Of a stretch of 64,000 bases of DNA, positions 1 through 13,800 are shown in pieces. This DNA is from Paracentrotus lividus. Its lineage: Eukaryota > Echinodermata > Echinoidea > Camarodonta > Echinidae. The stretch lies in contig CALNVZ010003426.1 of NCBI GenBank assembly GCA_940671915.1, forward strand, positions 29,531,262-29,595,261, read 5' to 3'. Each line of letters starts with the position of its first letter. Position 1 is the first letter of the stretch. Made by a program: the position numbers and the translations under genes. The notes under the pieces are model-generated. The model saw only the letters and a program-made list of their open reading frames with translations. It was not told the origin of the DNA and searched no databases.

Positions 1-360
1 GGGGGGGGTTACCTTCTCATGAGGTATATCAATGGCTTTCTCTTATTTTGTCTATCCTTGATTTGTAAATGTTGCAGTTGTAAAAGGAAGTTTGTCAAAG
101 GTAATCATTCATGAATAGGCCTATGGTTACTTTTTAGAAATTGATCACGACATGTTCGCACGTCCCTAAAAGATTTTTACAGCATGATAGTTCTCATCTA
201 ATGTTTATATGTCAAGAAGCCTAAGTGTTAGATTTGGCAACATAAAAATATCATAGTCTATTAAATAAATATAATTAGTTTAGTTTATTACATCATTGTA
301 GCCTCAACTGTATGCTTTCAAATGATATTTTGTGTTAGAGAGAATGAAACAGTAAGGGAG

Positions 361-470
361 AGAGTGAGAACAAGGACAGACAGAGAGAGAGAGAGAGATC
401 GAAAGAGTGAAAAAGAGACTAACAGAAACTCAGAGAAAGAGAGAGAGAGAGAGAGAGTAATGTGGCGCGA
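361..470 (+). repeat. (GA)n-rich purine tract
   Basis: Repeated GAGAGAGAGAGA blocks at about 381-398 and 437-458 within a longer purine-rich stretch. Upstream of the metallopeptidase. Confidence 0.9.
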
Positions 471-1149
471 ACATCATTAGAGAGATAAATCTTAAAAACT
501 GTGACAGTCCTAAACATTAGGCCAACGGATGGAGAGATGAGAGTAGAGTGGTGTAGCACGTGATCAAGACAGATACATCAAAAGATAATTAAAAAAAAAA
601 AAAAAAAATTCGAAAGAGAGAAAAAGACTGAGAGAGTGAGAGGAGGGAAATGCATGAGATTGTTGAACTTGTTTTAACCTGCCTTAGTTTGCAGGCACAA
701 ACCCATCTTGTTCGCTTACTATTGGGTCTGAAGTTAAAGTTGTTGTTGTTGTTGTTTGTTTAGTTTTAACGGCGCATGTCATTCAATTTTGAATATTCAC
801 GCCAATGTTTTATTGTTTTTAATTTTTTATATTTTTATTTTGGGGTTGTAATAGTAAAATTTGGAGATTCACTCGTGTACTATTCTCCACTCTAGACTGA
901 AATTTGTTTAAGTGTCAAATTGAGTCTGTGCTAGCAGACAAACCTGCCTGGTCATTACAGAGAAAAATGCAGGAGAAACAAAGAGTCGAAAAGGGGAGGG
1001 GTACTGCATGTCAGAATCAATTTTGTATAGATGATATGCAAACAAGACTACCAATCGTGTATAGTCCGGAGGAGGGTGACTAAATCTTAAATCCACCCCT
1101 TTGTCAGGCCTGCCCTTTATAATACTGCAAATGCATATTTCCGCCACTC

Positions 1150-1640
1150 ACCTGCATCCACCCTAAAAGTGCCCCTTTTCATGACCTAAAAGTGGCCCTT
1201 TTCTTAGCTAATAAAATGACATTTTTATACTAAAATGGGGCACATTTAATACTAAAAAGGGGCACTGTTAATACTAAAAAGTGCCCCTTGTTACTCCATA
1301 TGTCTTTTAAATTTTCAGCTCGCGCTTCGCGCTAGAGGATACAAAATGGGGTATATTATATAGGCCTATGTACAATTAACTCAGTTTTTCAACTGAGTTA
1401 ATACTAAATAGGGTCTTTAATGCACAATTATCTCAAAATTTTCGGCCTGCGCTTCGCGCTCGCATTCCTTTTGATTATCATTAATCAAAATACAAAGCTT
1501 TTAAAATTCTTAAAAGCACAAATTTTCTGCGCACCCCCTACTACTCCTACTTATCCGAGTATATACTCTGAACTCAAGTGCCCCTTTTTTCAGAAAAAGT
1601 GCCCCGGCTTTTCCATCGTGACCCCCCGGCCACTTTCAAA
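1150..1640. repeat. Degenerate repeat of AAAGTGCCCC and GCGCTTCGCGC words
   Basis: AAAAGTGCCCCTTTT-like words recur at about 1166, 1190, 1275 and 1600, with inverted versions (AAAATGGGGCAC, AAAAAGGGGCAC). CGCGCTTCGCGCT occurs at 1320-1334 and 1449-1461, each after a TCAAAATTTTC or TTAAATTTTC lead. Probably two degraded copies of one element. Confidence 0.5.
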
Positions 1641-2035
1641 TTCGTTCCGCCGCCTCTGCTGTGTAGTATGTGTACTTTCCTATGTAATTAGTTGACAAAT
1701 GGCAACTATAGCTTTGGTCCTGGTTAATTGCCACTAAGGGCACAAAACGTAATTAATATCAGTAGCCTACGCAGATCCTTTTTTTTTTTTTTTTTTTAGC
1801 CAATATTCAGGAGAATTCAACCCTTTTTTTTTTCCAGTTTAAATCAAATCCGGGGGGGGGGGCGTGGTCCTTGACAAAGCCCCTACCCCTATTTTTTATC
1901 ATTCATATTGTTTTTTCTAAGTGGAAACATTGTCATCAATGGTAACTACGTTGCACAAACAGCCAATCAAATCCAGCTGCAAGTTTTAAGTCTACGGTCT
2001 GGAAAAGAAACTAGCCAATCGAGTCATCGTGCAAA

Positions 2036-3321
2036 ATGGCAGCCCACTTTGAGAAAGTCTGTGATGCTGTTTCGAATGGAATTGTGCCTGTTACTAAATA
2101 CAAGTCAACACGAACTGGTTTGACTGTTTGCCTTGCTCAGGTAGAAGGCCCTCTTGTCAATGGCTACTTTGTTTTAGGTGAGTAAAATAGGATTATATTA
2201 ATTTGAAAATGTCTCTGTGCTCGTTCTTTTTGCCTCGCGAAGCTTGGGCCTGGGTGCATTTAACCTACACGTCACACGTGTGTGTGTAAATTCCAAGTGG
2301 GTAAAATTGTGTGTGGGGAGGTGCTTGTAACAATGCCGATGAAGGCGGCTGCTAGGGACGCTGCGAGTTGCTACGTGTCGCAGGGTTATTGGACTTATCA
2401 TTTCAATTAACTAGTATTTAATTAGCTATTATAAGAGGTCTAATCTATTGTTAGACCCAAAAAGTGATATAAAAATTGTTGGTACTGTCTGTACAGGAAT
2501 TTTCAAACCTGACAGAGCCTGAAGTCAAGTGAAGGAGGCAGCACTCATGATACGATGTCAATACTTTAGTATTGACCTCGTGGACCAAACTGCCATATTT
2601 TGGGGAAAATTTTGCAACCTTGTCAATGTTGTTTTATCTAAGGTTTTTCTCCTTTTTGCATTCACTTTCTGCTCCAAAATTAGTAGTAGTATATCATATC
2701 TATGTCAATATAAGACACGGTGAATAAGTTTTGGAAAAATTTGAAATCAAAATCATGAAAAAAAAAATTAAAACATCACTGAATTTTTTCCCTCTCCCGC
2801 CAAAAAACGTGCGGGGAAATTTTCAGAAAGTGGACTTTAAAAAATAATTTTTCATCCAAGAAGTAAAAAAGAAAACTTGAAAACATCAGGGATAGTAAAA
2901 GGAACATCCAAACACTCAGTTATTGAAGAAAGATAAGTGAAAATGTGATTTTAAAAAGTGAAAAATTAAGTTTGTTTTCTGAAAGTTTTCTTACTGAGTC
3001 TTGTCATTAGTCCAAGATAGTTCAGTTGCTTGTGTGGGAGGCAGTAGCCTTAGGCCAAAAAAAAAAAATTGTTTGGTTGTCCAATGAATGCCTTTTTTCA
3101 AAAATTGGGTCGGTCGGTCGGGTTTTTTTTTTCTTTTTTTTCCTCCCATTGAAAAACAAAGAAAAACAAAGAAACGAATGACTTCCATTTTTGAGATCAC
3201 TTTTACGTTTTATTGAGTTATGTAAAATGGGACTGCATGGAAAAATAACACATGTTATAATACTGTTTTATGAAAAATATATACAAATAAATATGAGCTG
3301 TGTATTTTCGGCGTTTGGGTG

Positions 3322-3367
<46 letters not shown>

Positions 3368-6300
3368 TTGGTCGGGTAGGGCCGTTTTCAGAGGGTCGGT
3401 CGGTCGAGGACAACCAAACAATTTTTTTTTTTTGGCCTTAGTAGGCAGAAATATTCCACCGTTCTTGGGATATTAATTGAATATTCGGAATTTGTCCCAT
3501 ATCTCATCGACCGGTGGAAGTATACTACTTACATTTACGTAGGGATGCTACAACGGCTTTCGTGGCTGCTTTTAAGCCATGTACAAAGTCAATGGCAGGC
3601 GATTTTGAAGTCATTTTGACATGACTAACAATGTCTCCCAAATTTTTGTACTTAAAAGTACAATTTCAGGGAGATCTGTAGTTGTATAGAATCTCTAGAT
3701 TCTGTTGTTATAAACAAATTATCTGGCTAGATCTATTATAATATATAAATCTAAAAATAAAGCTCTTACTTTCTAAAAATGAGTCCTCATCGCGTGATCC
3801 TTTTTGTCTGTCATGTGTAGAATCGAGCTATGCTAATTATGAAGTAAGGTCAAAATATGCCCAAGAAATATTTTGACCAATCAGAACACTTGCTGAGATC
3901 ATTCAACATGAATATTGATATACTTTTCATGAATATTTATAGCTTTGAACTTTATGAATGAAAACACATATCATGTGCGCATGGGTAGCTCAATTTAAGC
4001 TCCATTCCATATGAATATTCATGAGTAAAGATGGCTACCAATGGAACATCGCGATAAGACAGAATAGAGCAAGAATTAAAGGGGAAGTTCACCCTGGAAT
4101 TTTAGTGGTTTAAAAAATGCACAAAAATAAAAGAAAAATATGAGTGAAGGTTCGAAGAAAATCGAACAAAAAATAATGAAGTTATGAATATTTAAACTTT
4201 TGATTTTGTGACGTCACGTGCGAGCAGCTCTCCTATGTGTTATGTAATGTAAATTCCAAAAAGTGTCATTTTTATCCAGAAGAATATTAATTATTTCACC
4301 TGTGCGGTCGATATAATCATCAAACATATGTTTATATGCATGCCAATATCAATTTAGCCCACTCCATTATTAAGAACCATGAAAAAAGGACAAATTTATG
4401 GAATTTATATACACAACACATGGGAGAGCTGCTCGCACGTGACGTCACAGAATCAAAACTTGATATATTCATAACTCATCTATTTTTTGGTCGATTTTCT
4501 TCAAACTTTCACTCATATTTTTCTTTTATTTTTCTGCATTTTTTGAAACCACTAAAATTCCAGGGTGAACTTCCCCTTTAAATGAATTCTTTGGCTCATT
4601 ATACAAGTTAAGGTAGGCTCAGAACATTTCCATTATAAATGATTATTATGTATTTAAAATTTAGTAGATCTAGAGTAATGAATATATGAATTTAGAACTA
4701 AAAAGTTGATTTCGATACACTGTCTTTCATGGATCAGTCACCACTCACCAGTGCTTGTCTGCATAGTTGGCAGGCCCTGCTCCTCCCTCGCAAGCTCTCT
4801 CTGGGGTCCATGCACGGCGCTATGTATGCATGTTCAGTCGCTTATTTTGTGAGCATTCAGTGTTTAACCAATGCAATCCCAAAATAGCGACTGAATCCTT
4901 CGGTCGAAGGAGGCAGATGCAAAGTGATGCTCACTTACACTTATGCATGGTCAATTCATAATTGAGTGATGCTAGATGATTGGTGAGCATAAAACCTGAT
5001 CATGCAGTTTCAGAAAGAAAAGCAGATTGCGATAACAAGCATGACAAGGAAGGATGGATACGGTATGCCCCGAGAATAGAGGACCGGTTAAATCAATAGG
5101 CTTACCATATCACCACTCACATACAGCTGCAAACCACTCATTACTACGAGGTCGATACTACGTATCGACCTCGTTAACTAAGTCCTTTGGAAAAAGTAGA
5201 TTTTTTTTTTGACCACTTTTTATGCCTCCGCCACCGAAGGTGGTGCCGGAGGCGTCATGTTTTCGGGTTGTCCGTCCGTCCGTCCGTCCGTCCGTCCGTC
5301 CCGTTTGTTCGTTATCGCGATATCTCAAGAACCACTTGAGATATCAACTTCAAACTTAGGATAGTATTTATTACCCATAGGAAATGATCGTTATGATTTT
5401 GAATGTATGCGTTGGTCAAAGGGTCAAGGGTCACAGTAGGCAAATGTGAAATTCATGTATTAAGCTCGTTAATCCGTTATCTCAAAACCACTTGAGATAT
5501 CACTTCAAACTTGGGGATGGTATTGTATCCCATAGGAAGATGATCTGATTAGATTTTGAGTAGTAAGGTCAAGGTCAGGGTCACAGAGGTCAATTGTGAA
5601 ATTTCATGTATTGTGTTATTATCGCCATAATGAAATGATCTTATTATATTTGGAGTGTGTAGGTCAAATATTAAATAGGACTATGATCTAATAAAGTTGG
5701 GGTCACAAGGTCAAAGGTCAAGGCAAAAATGTCTTTGTATAAAGGAAAATCAATAGATGAATGTGCTGTATTTTTCTGATCTGGCAATGGCGGAGGCATA
5801 AATTTCGACCGTGCGCGGTCGAGGATTCATCTTGTTTCTTCATTTTCTATGCCTATATAGAAAAAGAACCACACCTAACGATGCTTTATATATTTTTCCT
5901 CACTTGGTCCCAATTCAAAAATTTTTCCAACTAAATAAACGTAGAAAAATAGGAGAAAACTCACCGCATTGGCTCCATGTAGTGGCCGTAGTCCAACCCT
6001 CTTGTAAATGGCGCCGGCATCAATATACTATATGTTAAAAGAGTCGTCCAAATCAACCCAATAAACTCGGCCGCCTGTTACAAAGTCGGTATCGCCGATA
6101 GGAGCAGGCTCAAATTGCATTCCTCGGTGGTACTATATCCGTTGTGTGGGCGAGCTTGTGTTTCCTCAGATCATCGTACCTCAGCGAATAGAAATAAATA
6201 ATATGGTGGAGTTGACTCGAAGTTCGCGTAATGCTGATCTTGTTGAAAGTAAAGTGAATCTCGATTGAAGTCAGCCTACTATCGATAACTCTTGTTTGAC

Positions 6301-7788
6301 TGTCAGCCTTAATTTTGAAACACTTGTTAGTCCTTCAAATTATTTACCTAGACGTGTGTGTAGTATCTTCACTTTGAAAGAAAAATGAATCTTGATTGAT
6401 GTCAGCCCTAGCAAGTACACATCGCTAAACTTCTTCTTGCGTTGATATATGGCCAAGCATTTGGATACAACTATTTTTCGCCACTGCTTCTTTTTTTTTA
6501 TATATATTTCATTTAGCTTTTTTTTTATAGGAAAATTATATTTCAGGCCTAATGTTTGTCTCTTGTCCTTCGTCCCCCCCCCCCATTTCTCTTCTTTCTT
6601 TTTTATATATTTTTTTTCCTCCATATCTTTTTCTTTCTCTCTCTCTCTCTTCTTTTTTTTTCTCCTCCACTTTCTTCTTTTTCTTCTTTTTTTGTTTATA
6701 TCTCCCTCTTTTGCTCCATCATACTTTTCTTCTTTTCTTCACTTCTTTTTTTTTTCTCTCTCTCTCTCTCTCTGTATTTTTTGTATTTTTGTATTTTTTT
6801 CTGGTTCTCCATTCTTTTTTCTTTTCTTTTTCTCTTTCTAGCTCTTCTTTTTTCCTCTCTCCTTTTTCCTCAATGCTTTTCTTCTTTTTTCTCTCTCTCT
6901 CTCTTCTGTCTCTTCCCTTTTTTTCTCTCCTTGTTTTTTTTTTCTCTCTCTCTTTTCTGTCTCTTCCTTTTCCTCATGCCTTTCTCTTTTTCCTCTCTCT
7001 CTCTCTTCTCTCCTCTTTTTTCTCTTCTCTTTTCCTCCCTTCTTCCCATTTTTTTCTCTGTTTTCTTTTCTTTTTTTTTCTTTCTAGTCTTTGTTTATTG
7101 TTTTTATTGTTTATTTTTTCTTCTTCTTCTTCTTCTTTATTTAATTATTTGCTTTGACCTCAGTTGATATATCGGTCAGCGATATAATCAGAATAGAATG
7201 CAAAAGTACTCTCGGAAGTAGTACCTTCACCCTAAAATAGTACCGCAAGGCGTTATTTGTGTTTTCGCCCTCTACGTTCTTTTCAAAACAGCATGTTAGT
7301 TTACCTAGACGTGTGTGTCGTATCTTCAAAATTCAACTTTTCAAGTGTGAATTTACTCATTTTCGAAGGAAAAACAGATGATCGAATAATGCTACAAGTG
7401 TATCTACACAAGAAACAACAAACTCATCTAGAAAACGGTACGTATAAGTCTAGTTAGATAGCCAAGACAGATAGCCAAGCGTGATTGGTCAATAGCACGT
7501 CACGTGATATGATCGAAATCTGCATATTTTCCTGGCCGGTCATCTTCGATGACAATATTGACTGGCCGGTCCGAGGAATATATTTTTTTTTTTAGTGTAT
7601 GGCGACCTCTTGAAGAATGGATGTTGCCAATTACATGGATATAACATTATGTGGCTAAAGTAGCAAGATGTTAATTTTTTTTTGTGGGGGGGGGCAATTT
7701 TTTTTTATTTTCTTTTTTTTTTATTCTTTACTGTTAAACAGCCCCCTTCCCCAAAAAAAAATTATGGGCGGCCCAAAAGTTTTAGGGG

Positions 7789-7832
<44 letters not shown>

Positions 7833-10800
7833 GGCCCTACAAATTTCATTAATAAAAAAAAAAAAAACAACAAAAAACAAAAATGCCCTTTTTTTTTTTT
7901 TTTGCCCCCCCCCCCAAATTTTTTTTTTTCTTTTTTTATTATTATTTGAAATGTCTATAAAAAAATAAAAAAATAAAATAAATGAAAATGGCCCAATTTT
8001 TTCTCTCTTTTTTTTCTTTCTTTTTTTTTTTTTTTGGGGGGGGGGGCGGCTAATTTTAGGGGGCTATCTAATATAACAGATATTGACTTAAGGGGTGTGC
8101 AACAACATTCTTTGGACTGCCTAAAGGAATTATATTTTCCCTCAGCGGCTTCGCGCTTCTGGAAAATATAACCCCTCAGGAAAATGTAAATCCGGCAGTC
8201 CAAAGAATGTTACATTACACACCCCATCAGTCAATATCTGTATATTATTTTCCAATTTATAAAGTAATTCATAAAACGCAATCGCGATTCTGTAGTTTAG
8301 GTCGTGGGCTCAGAATGTTCCGGTGGTAGCGTGCTGCAAACCAACATCGGTCAGTACTGAAAAATGGCTGTCTGAGCTGTCGCCCTCTTTGTTGCTGAGG
8401 AAACTTCTTAATAATTAGCGAAACCAGCTTTAAACCTACCTCAAAATAAATTAAGATCATCTATTGTTTCATTGCAATATAATTCTTCCATTGGTCTGAT
8501 TAGATGTTTTTAATTTTGTTTAGAAGAATTTTTAGACCCTTTTTTGGATATGCCACCTTGACTTGGCTTGAGCTGCTCAAGCTGTTCTGCATTGACTTTC
8601 CATTTTGTTATCTGCTGCAGTAAGGCACTTCCCAGTGCAAGGTCAATTATGAATTGACCATGCATAAGTGTAAGTGATCACTACCAAATCTTAATCATAA
8701 TAGTCAAAATGTCCTCCACTCAAATAACTAGATCTACTCATTTTAATTCTAATTTCTGCTTTCTGGTTCATTTGGATGAATTATGGATGATTTTGGAGTA
8801 AAATATAGGCATTTATAAGAAATAAGTAAATAAATAGATTTTTAAAAAAGCATTTTGCCAGGGATTTTCTAACTATTTTGGATGCATTCGCGGTGCACAA
8901 GACGATCGCCAGCAGACCACACAATGCGTCGGTCTATAGACTAACGTGACACAAACAAAAGAATTTTTTGGGGGGAATCAACATATGACTTCCTCTTTTT
9001 GGAATTAGGGTCATATCAGTTTTTGTACCTCTGGTAAACAAGGAAAATAAAAACAATGAAAAAAAAATCCACTTCTACTTTGCAAATCAGTACATTTTAG
9101 CAATTGATGCAATGGACAAGTGCAGTACCAAAATTCGAACAGTTGTATAGTGCGTCCTAGATAAAAGTGAACCCAAATTTGAGAGCCTCGTATTAAATTG
9201 CATTACTTAAGTGTAAATATTTTTTATATCATATCAAAGAGTAACTCATATTCTATCCCGTGACACCAACATCATACCTGTGCTGTCAAGGATGACTGAC
9301 CACTCGAGTTTTAAAAAAATTTGGTCAAAAACAAAAATTTCCATGTTTAATCAGAAGCAATCCTGGCTTTCTGATGATCATTCATTTTTTTTTTGTGTGT
9401 GAGGTCAGCCTGCCTAAGTCCATTCATGAAGGACAATGGATTTCTTGGTCTATTGAAATCCAGGGCTGTTTCTCCTCAAACATGGAACATTTGAATTTTG
9501 ATGTAAGCTTGCTTTTTAAAGCCCAAGTGCTCAGCCATCCATCACAACACAGTTATAAATGTGGTATCATTATAGAAAATGAGTTACTCTTGATTATTCA
9601 TGAAATGAATATGAAATTTACATAAGCTATAAAATTTTAATATGAGGGTTTCAAAGTTGGGTTTACTTTTTTGTGGGATGCACTGTATAATGCTAGGGAA
9701 ATGAGTACTACATTATAAATACAGAGTTGTATTGATGTATGAATTTCTTTGTCTAATCTTGTAATGATATAGGTCTACATGTATTGTTTTAGAATCTGTT
9801 TAAAATATGTATCTGGTTTCAACCATTTCCAACGATTAAATTGAATTAAATTCAAGTTGAATCTTATATTCAAATATTTAATACATCTGTACCTCTTATA
9901 CAATTACAACTATAATTATATTATCGAGTATACGTTTTCTTTATCCTACAGCCACTGAAGCTCATGATGATGATGGATTGCCCCATACCCTGGAACATCT
10001 CATCTTCTTGGGGAGTGAGGAATACCCCTTCAAGGTGAGTTAAGCTCAACTAGGGTTAGGTTCCATAACTGGCAGTTTCCTTGCAGTATCCCAAAGAGCT
10101 TGTGTTGGTCTATGGGAGTCTTGTGAAAACGAGCACAGAGCCATATCATAATAAATAAAAGAAACTGCCTTGTTGATAAAAAAGGACAATTAAAAAAAGT
10201 GGCCCCTTGGAATTACGATTTCGAATTTTTTCGCATCTTGAAAGTATGCATTAACGTGTCAATACCCTCATCTGGAATTTACCTTTGACACATTTATTCT
10301 ATAAGCTTTCATGCTTTATAAGTGTTGCCATTTAGCAATAACCTTTGATGTGGACAGTGGAGTACCCATCGACAATATATTTACCCCAAGCACATTTTTT
10401 TAAATATTGTATAAATGACCATTTAAAAAGAGAAATATTCTTGTTCTACTTTGTATGGATATATTGTTTCATTGTAAATGCACAAGATACTTGCCAATAT
10501 TATTTACATGTGGTTAATCAAGTGTTTTATCTTGATGTTTCAGGGTGTTCTTGACATGTTGGCCAATCGTTGTTTAGCTCAAGGAACCAATGCATGGACC
10601 GACACTGATCATACGTGTTATACTGTAATGACTGCTGGAAGTCAAGGTTTCATCAATCTCATGCCTATCTACCTGGATCATGTACTCTACCCAACACTCA
10701 CAGTAAGCAATGTTTATGGTCTCTATATGCATGCTATTATGCCTTGTTAAGCCTGGTAAGGTCACAGTAACACATAATGTCACATCAACTCATTATTTCG

Positions 10801-13800
10801 TCTGGAACGTACCTTTGACGTCGCCGTCCAAAAGACGTGACTGGGATTCGAACCTTAGTGCAATTCGCATCAGTTTGGAGGCTGATTTTCTTTTTCCATA
10901 ATGTAATCAATTCAAATTATTTTAGGTATTTTCTCTAAATAGGCCTACAAACTGATAAGAATTGGACCGAGATTTGAATTAACAGTCACAGCTTTTGGAT
11001 GGTGACGTCAAATGTTGGTCCCATAACGATTACAATTCACAATTTTAAACAAAATCTAAACACAGTCTTAGACATTTGTACATGGATTGTAAAAAGCATT
11101 ATTTGTTTAGTCACAGAAGGGATAGTCCAAATTGCAAGGGGAACTCTTTTCTACCTGTCTTTGACAGAACTATACCTGTACACTTTGTTAGAGTGAAAGC
11201 AATGTAATGTGTGGGTGCTCAGTGGAATCATCCCTTGAAACATGCTTTTGCAATGTGCGCAACAGGAGGGTAATAATATCCTAAAGGAAGAGTAGAAGGA
11301 CAGTGTATCATGAAACCATATGCTTTGAATGGAACAATATTGTTTGGTTTATTTTGCAGGATGCAGGGTACATCACCGAGGTACATCATGTGAATGGTGA
11401 AGGAGAGAACGCAGGGGTGGTGTACTGTGAGATGCAAGGTAGAGAAAACTCGGGAGAGTCCAGATGTCATCTCACCATGCTGAGAAAGATGTACCCAGGA
11501 CATTGTGGATACAAGGTGATTGTCTTTAGAGAGTTTAATGGGGTCACAGTGATAGCAACATATTGCACTGGCCTAAGCCCCATATTTATTGTGTCAAGTA
11601 TAAAGCAAGAAGAATATAAACTGTGGCTGAGTGTGACTTGCCCCCCAAGTTCTTGGAAAATCCCCCCAATTATTTCATTTCTATTTTTGATGTTAAAAGA
11701 GATCTACAGTAATAGGCTAGTAATGCCCCTCACAAGTGATTTTCAGGATTTTACATTGGTATTGAGTGTGTTTGAAGACCTTTTGTATCAGAACCAAGAT
11801 GTACATGTACCTGATGAAAGACACTTTATGAATCCAATTTTTAATTATTCAGCTGTCATCTAATGATAATGCTGGAATACGTTTCAAGATCAGTGCTATG
11901 TGAAAGGAACAAAGCATTTAGAATACAAAAAAAAAAAAGATATATAAGCTTCTGTTTCTGACCCAAATGTTGTTTTGCCTGAAATGTTTAAAAGTAGTCT
12001 CCTGCCATGCCGCTCATAGAATTGATTTCCCATTATGAAACTTTGGCTGCTAACTATGCTTTATTCTCTCGTCAGTCTGAGACCGGTGGTATCATGGCCA
12101 ACCTTCGGGATAGTTGCTCCAACGAGAAAGTAAGGCAGTACCATCGTGATTTCTATCGTCCAGATAACCTTTGTCTGGTGATTACAGGAAAGGTTGAACC
12201 GGAGGAAGTCTTCAAGGCTCTGGAGCCATTTGAACAGAAGATCATGGCAAAGGTACATACAGACAACAAGTCTAGAACAGCCATTTTCAAAATATTTTAG
12301 TAATCTTGCATTGACAGTACCCAACTTGTCACAAAACAAACATGAACTCTCTGAGTGCAGTCACAGAGTAGTAGATGTGATTAGTGTAACATGAAGGAAA
12401 CCTGTTGTTTGTACCCAGAAAATGTGAAGAACTATAAACAATAGTCACATTCAAACGTAAAGGAATATACACCATAGGGATGTTAAATAGACAAGTAATT
12501 TATTCATTTGTCTCCAATGGTAGAAACACACACAACTACAGCAGTTGAAATGACTAAATTACTTTTCAATAGTCACATTTATTGAAAGATTTTTTTCCTG
12601 TTCAAGTATGTTGTAATCCTGTCTTCAGGGCTGTGAAATCTCCGATTTTACGCGGAATTCCGATTTTTCCCTCAAACACCAATCTCATTTTCCGCTTTTT
12701 TTTTCTTCCCGGATCGAGATCCGAAAGTCGGAAACGCGCGCTTCAGAAAAGCGGTCAACTTCAGTTCTCAGCTCAGGCATAATTGTCCATAGAAAAAGCA
12801 TATAAACTTCGCACTGAAGTTAGCTAGTATTCTTGCGACGGAAAAAACCACCAAAAATTTACCCTTTTTCAGTAGCTTAATCATTCTCACATGCGCACAT
12901 GCCGACAAACCACCGCTCATAACGTATCCACGCAAGTAGTACCGCGTAACTGACTGCGAAAACAATTCATATTGCAGTGCATAGAATATGTGCACGCTCG
13001 CCGAGACTTCTTGGAAACACAAGTGGCTCATCCAAACGACCGAAAACGTGAGTAATTTATCGACTTTGGAAAATCGCACGCGCATTTTAGCCAATCACAT
13101 ACGGTGAGCGAGCTATACTACCGCCGATCTCAACCCGGAAGCGACATTACCGCGCCGATCGCGGCGGCGGAGTGAATTTTGAGCCCGCTCAGTCGCGTAC
13201 GGCAAACGGGGGTTGAGATCGCCGAAACCACCGGCGGTCAAAATCTTGATATTCGGACCGGCGTCCGGAATCAGCCGCACACTGATAGTTGAGAGTTGCC
13301 TGCTGTTTTTTTTTCAACTTGTTACCAGCAAATGCCAGGTGCCAGCAGCAGATTATTTAGAAGTAGGCTACATGTTTGTCCCAGATGCAAATTTCAAGCT
13401 CCAAATACAAGGTATGGAAAAAATTAAGTGTTTTTTCTCAAAACAGCAATTGAAATTGATAGAAATAGTCTCCAAAATTAGCCTAAGTCACCAGAGAGCA
13501 TCTAATACCCCAGAGCTGGACCCCGGCCTTAAGGGACTTCGGCGCTTCGCGCACATAGGGTTCGCGCACATTATTCACTTCAGATTTTTTCAGACTTTTT
13601 TTTTAACCAGCTCTCACACCCCTGTGTCTTTCAAACTGTTTTAGTTGAGATCAATCTGTGTATGTTTGGTTTGAATATGTAATGTATTGTTTTCCACAGA
13701 AAAATGTCATATGTTATATTTACCTCTTTACTTCTACATACATCTTGCCTTTGTATCGCAGGGTGAGTTGCCTCCCTACGTCCGTCCTTGGCAGACTCCA

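Larger units (their letters stand above)
1..2035. other. Upstream region of the metallopeptidase
   Basis: No conserved coding sequence. It holds the GA tract, a poly-A run (591-608), the AAAGTGCCCC/GCGCTTCGCGC repeats and a G-run at 1852-1862. The promoter and 5' UTR must lie here or in an upstream exon; no TATA box could be assigned with confidence. Confidence 0.6.

Noticed and set aside
6449-7167. Three overlapping long open frames on the plus strand
   Set aside because: They lie in the pyrimidine tract and encode only Ser/Phe/Leu; stops are absent because of base composition.
11303-11863. 186-codon plus-strand frame taken as a single exon
   Set aside because: Only 11360-11515 is conserved; the frame simply runs on into introns on both sides.
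13130-13225. GC-rich patch with CCGATCTCAACCC and its complement, considered as a CpG-island promoter
   Set aside because: It is inside an intron, bounded by an inverted repeat, and no first exon could be found; more likely a repeat fragment.
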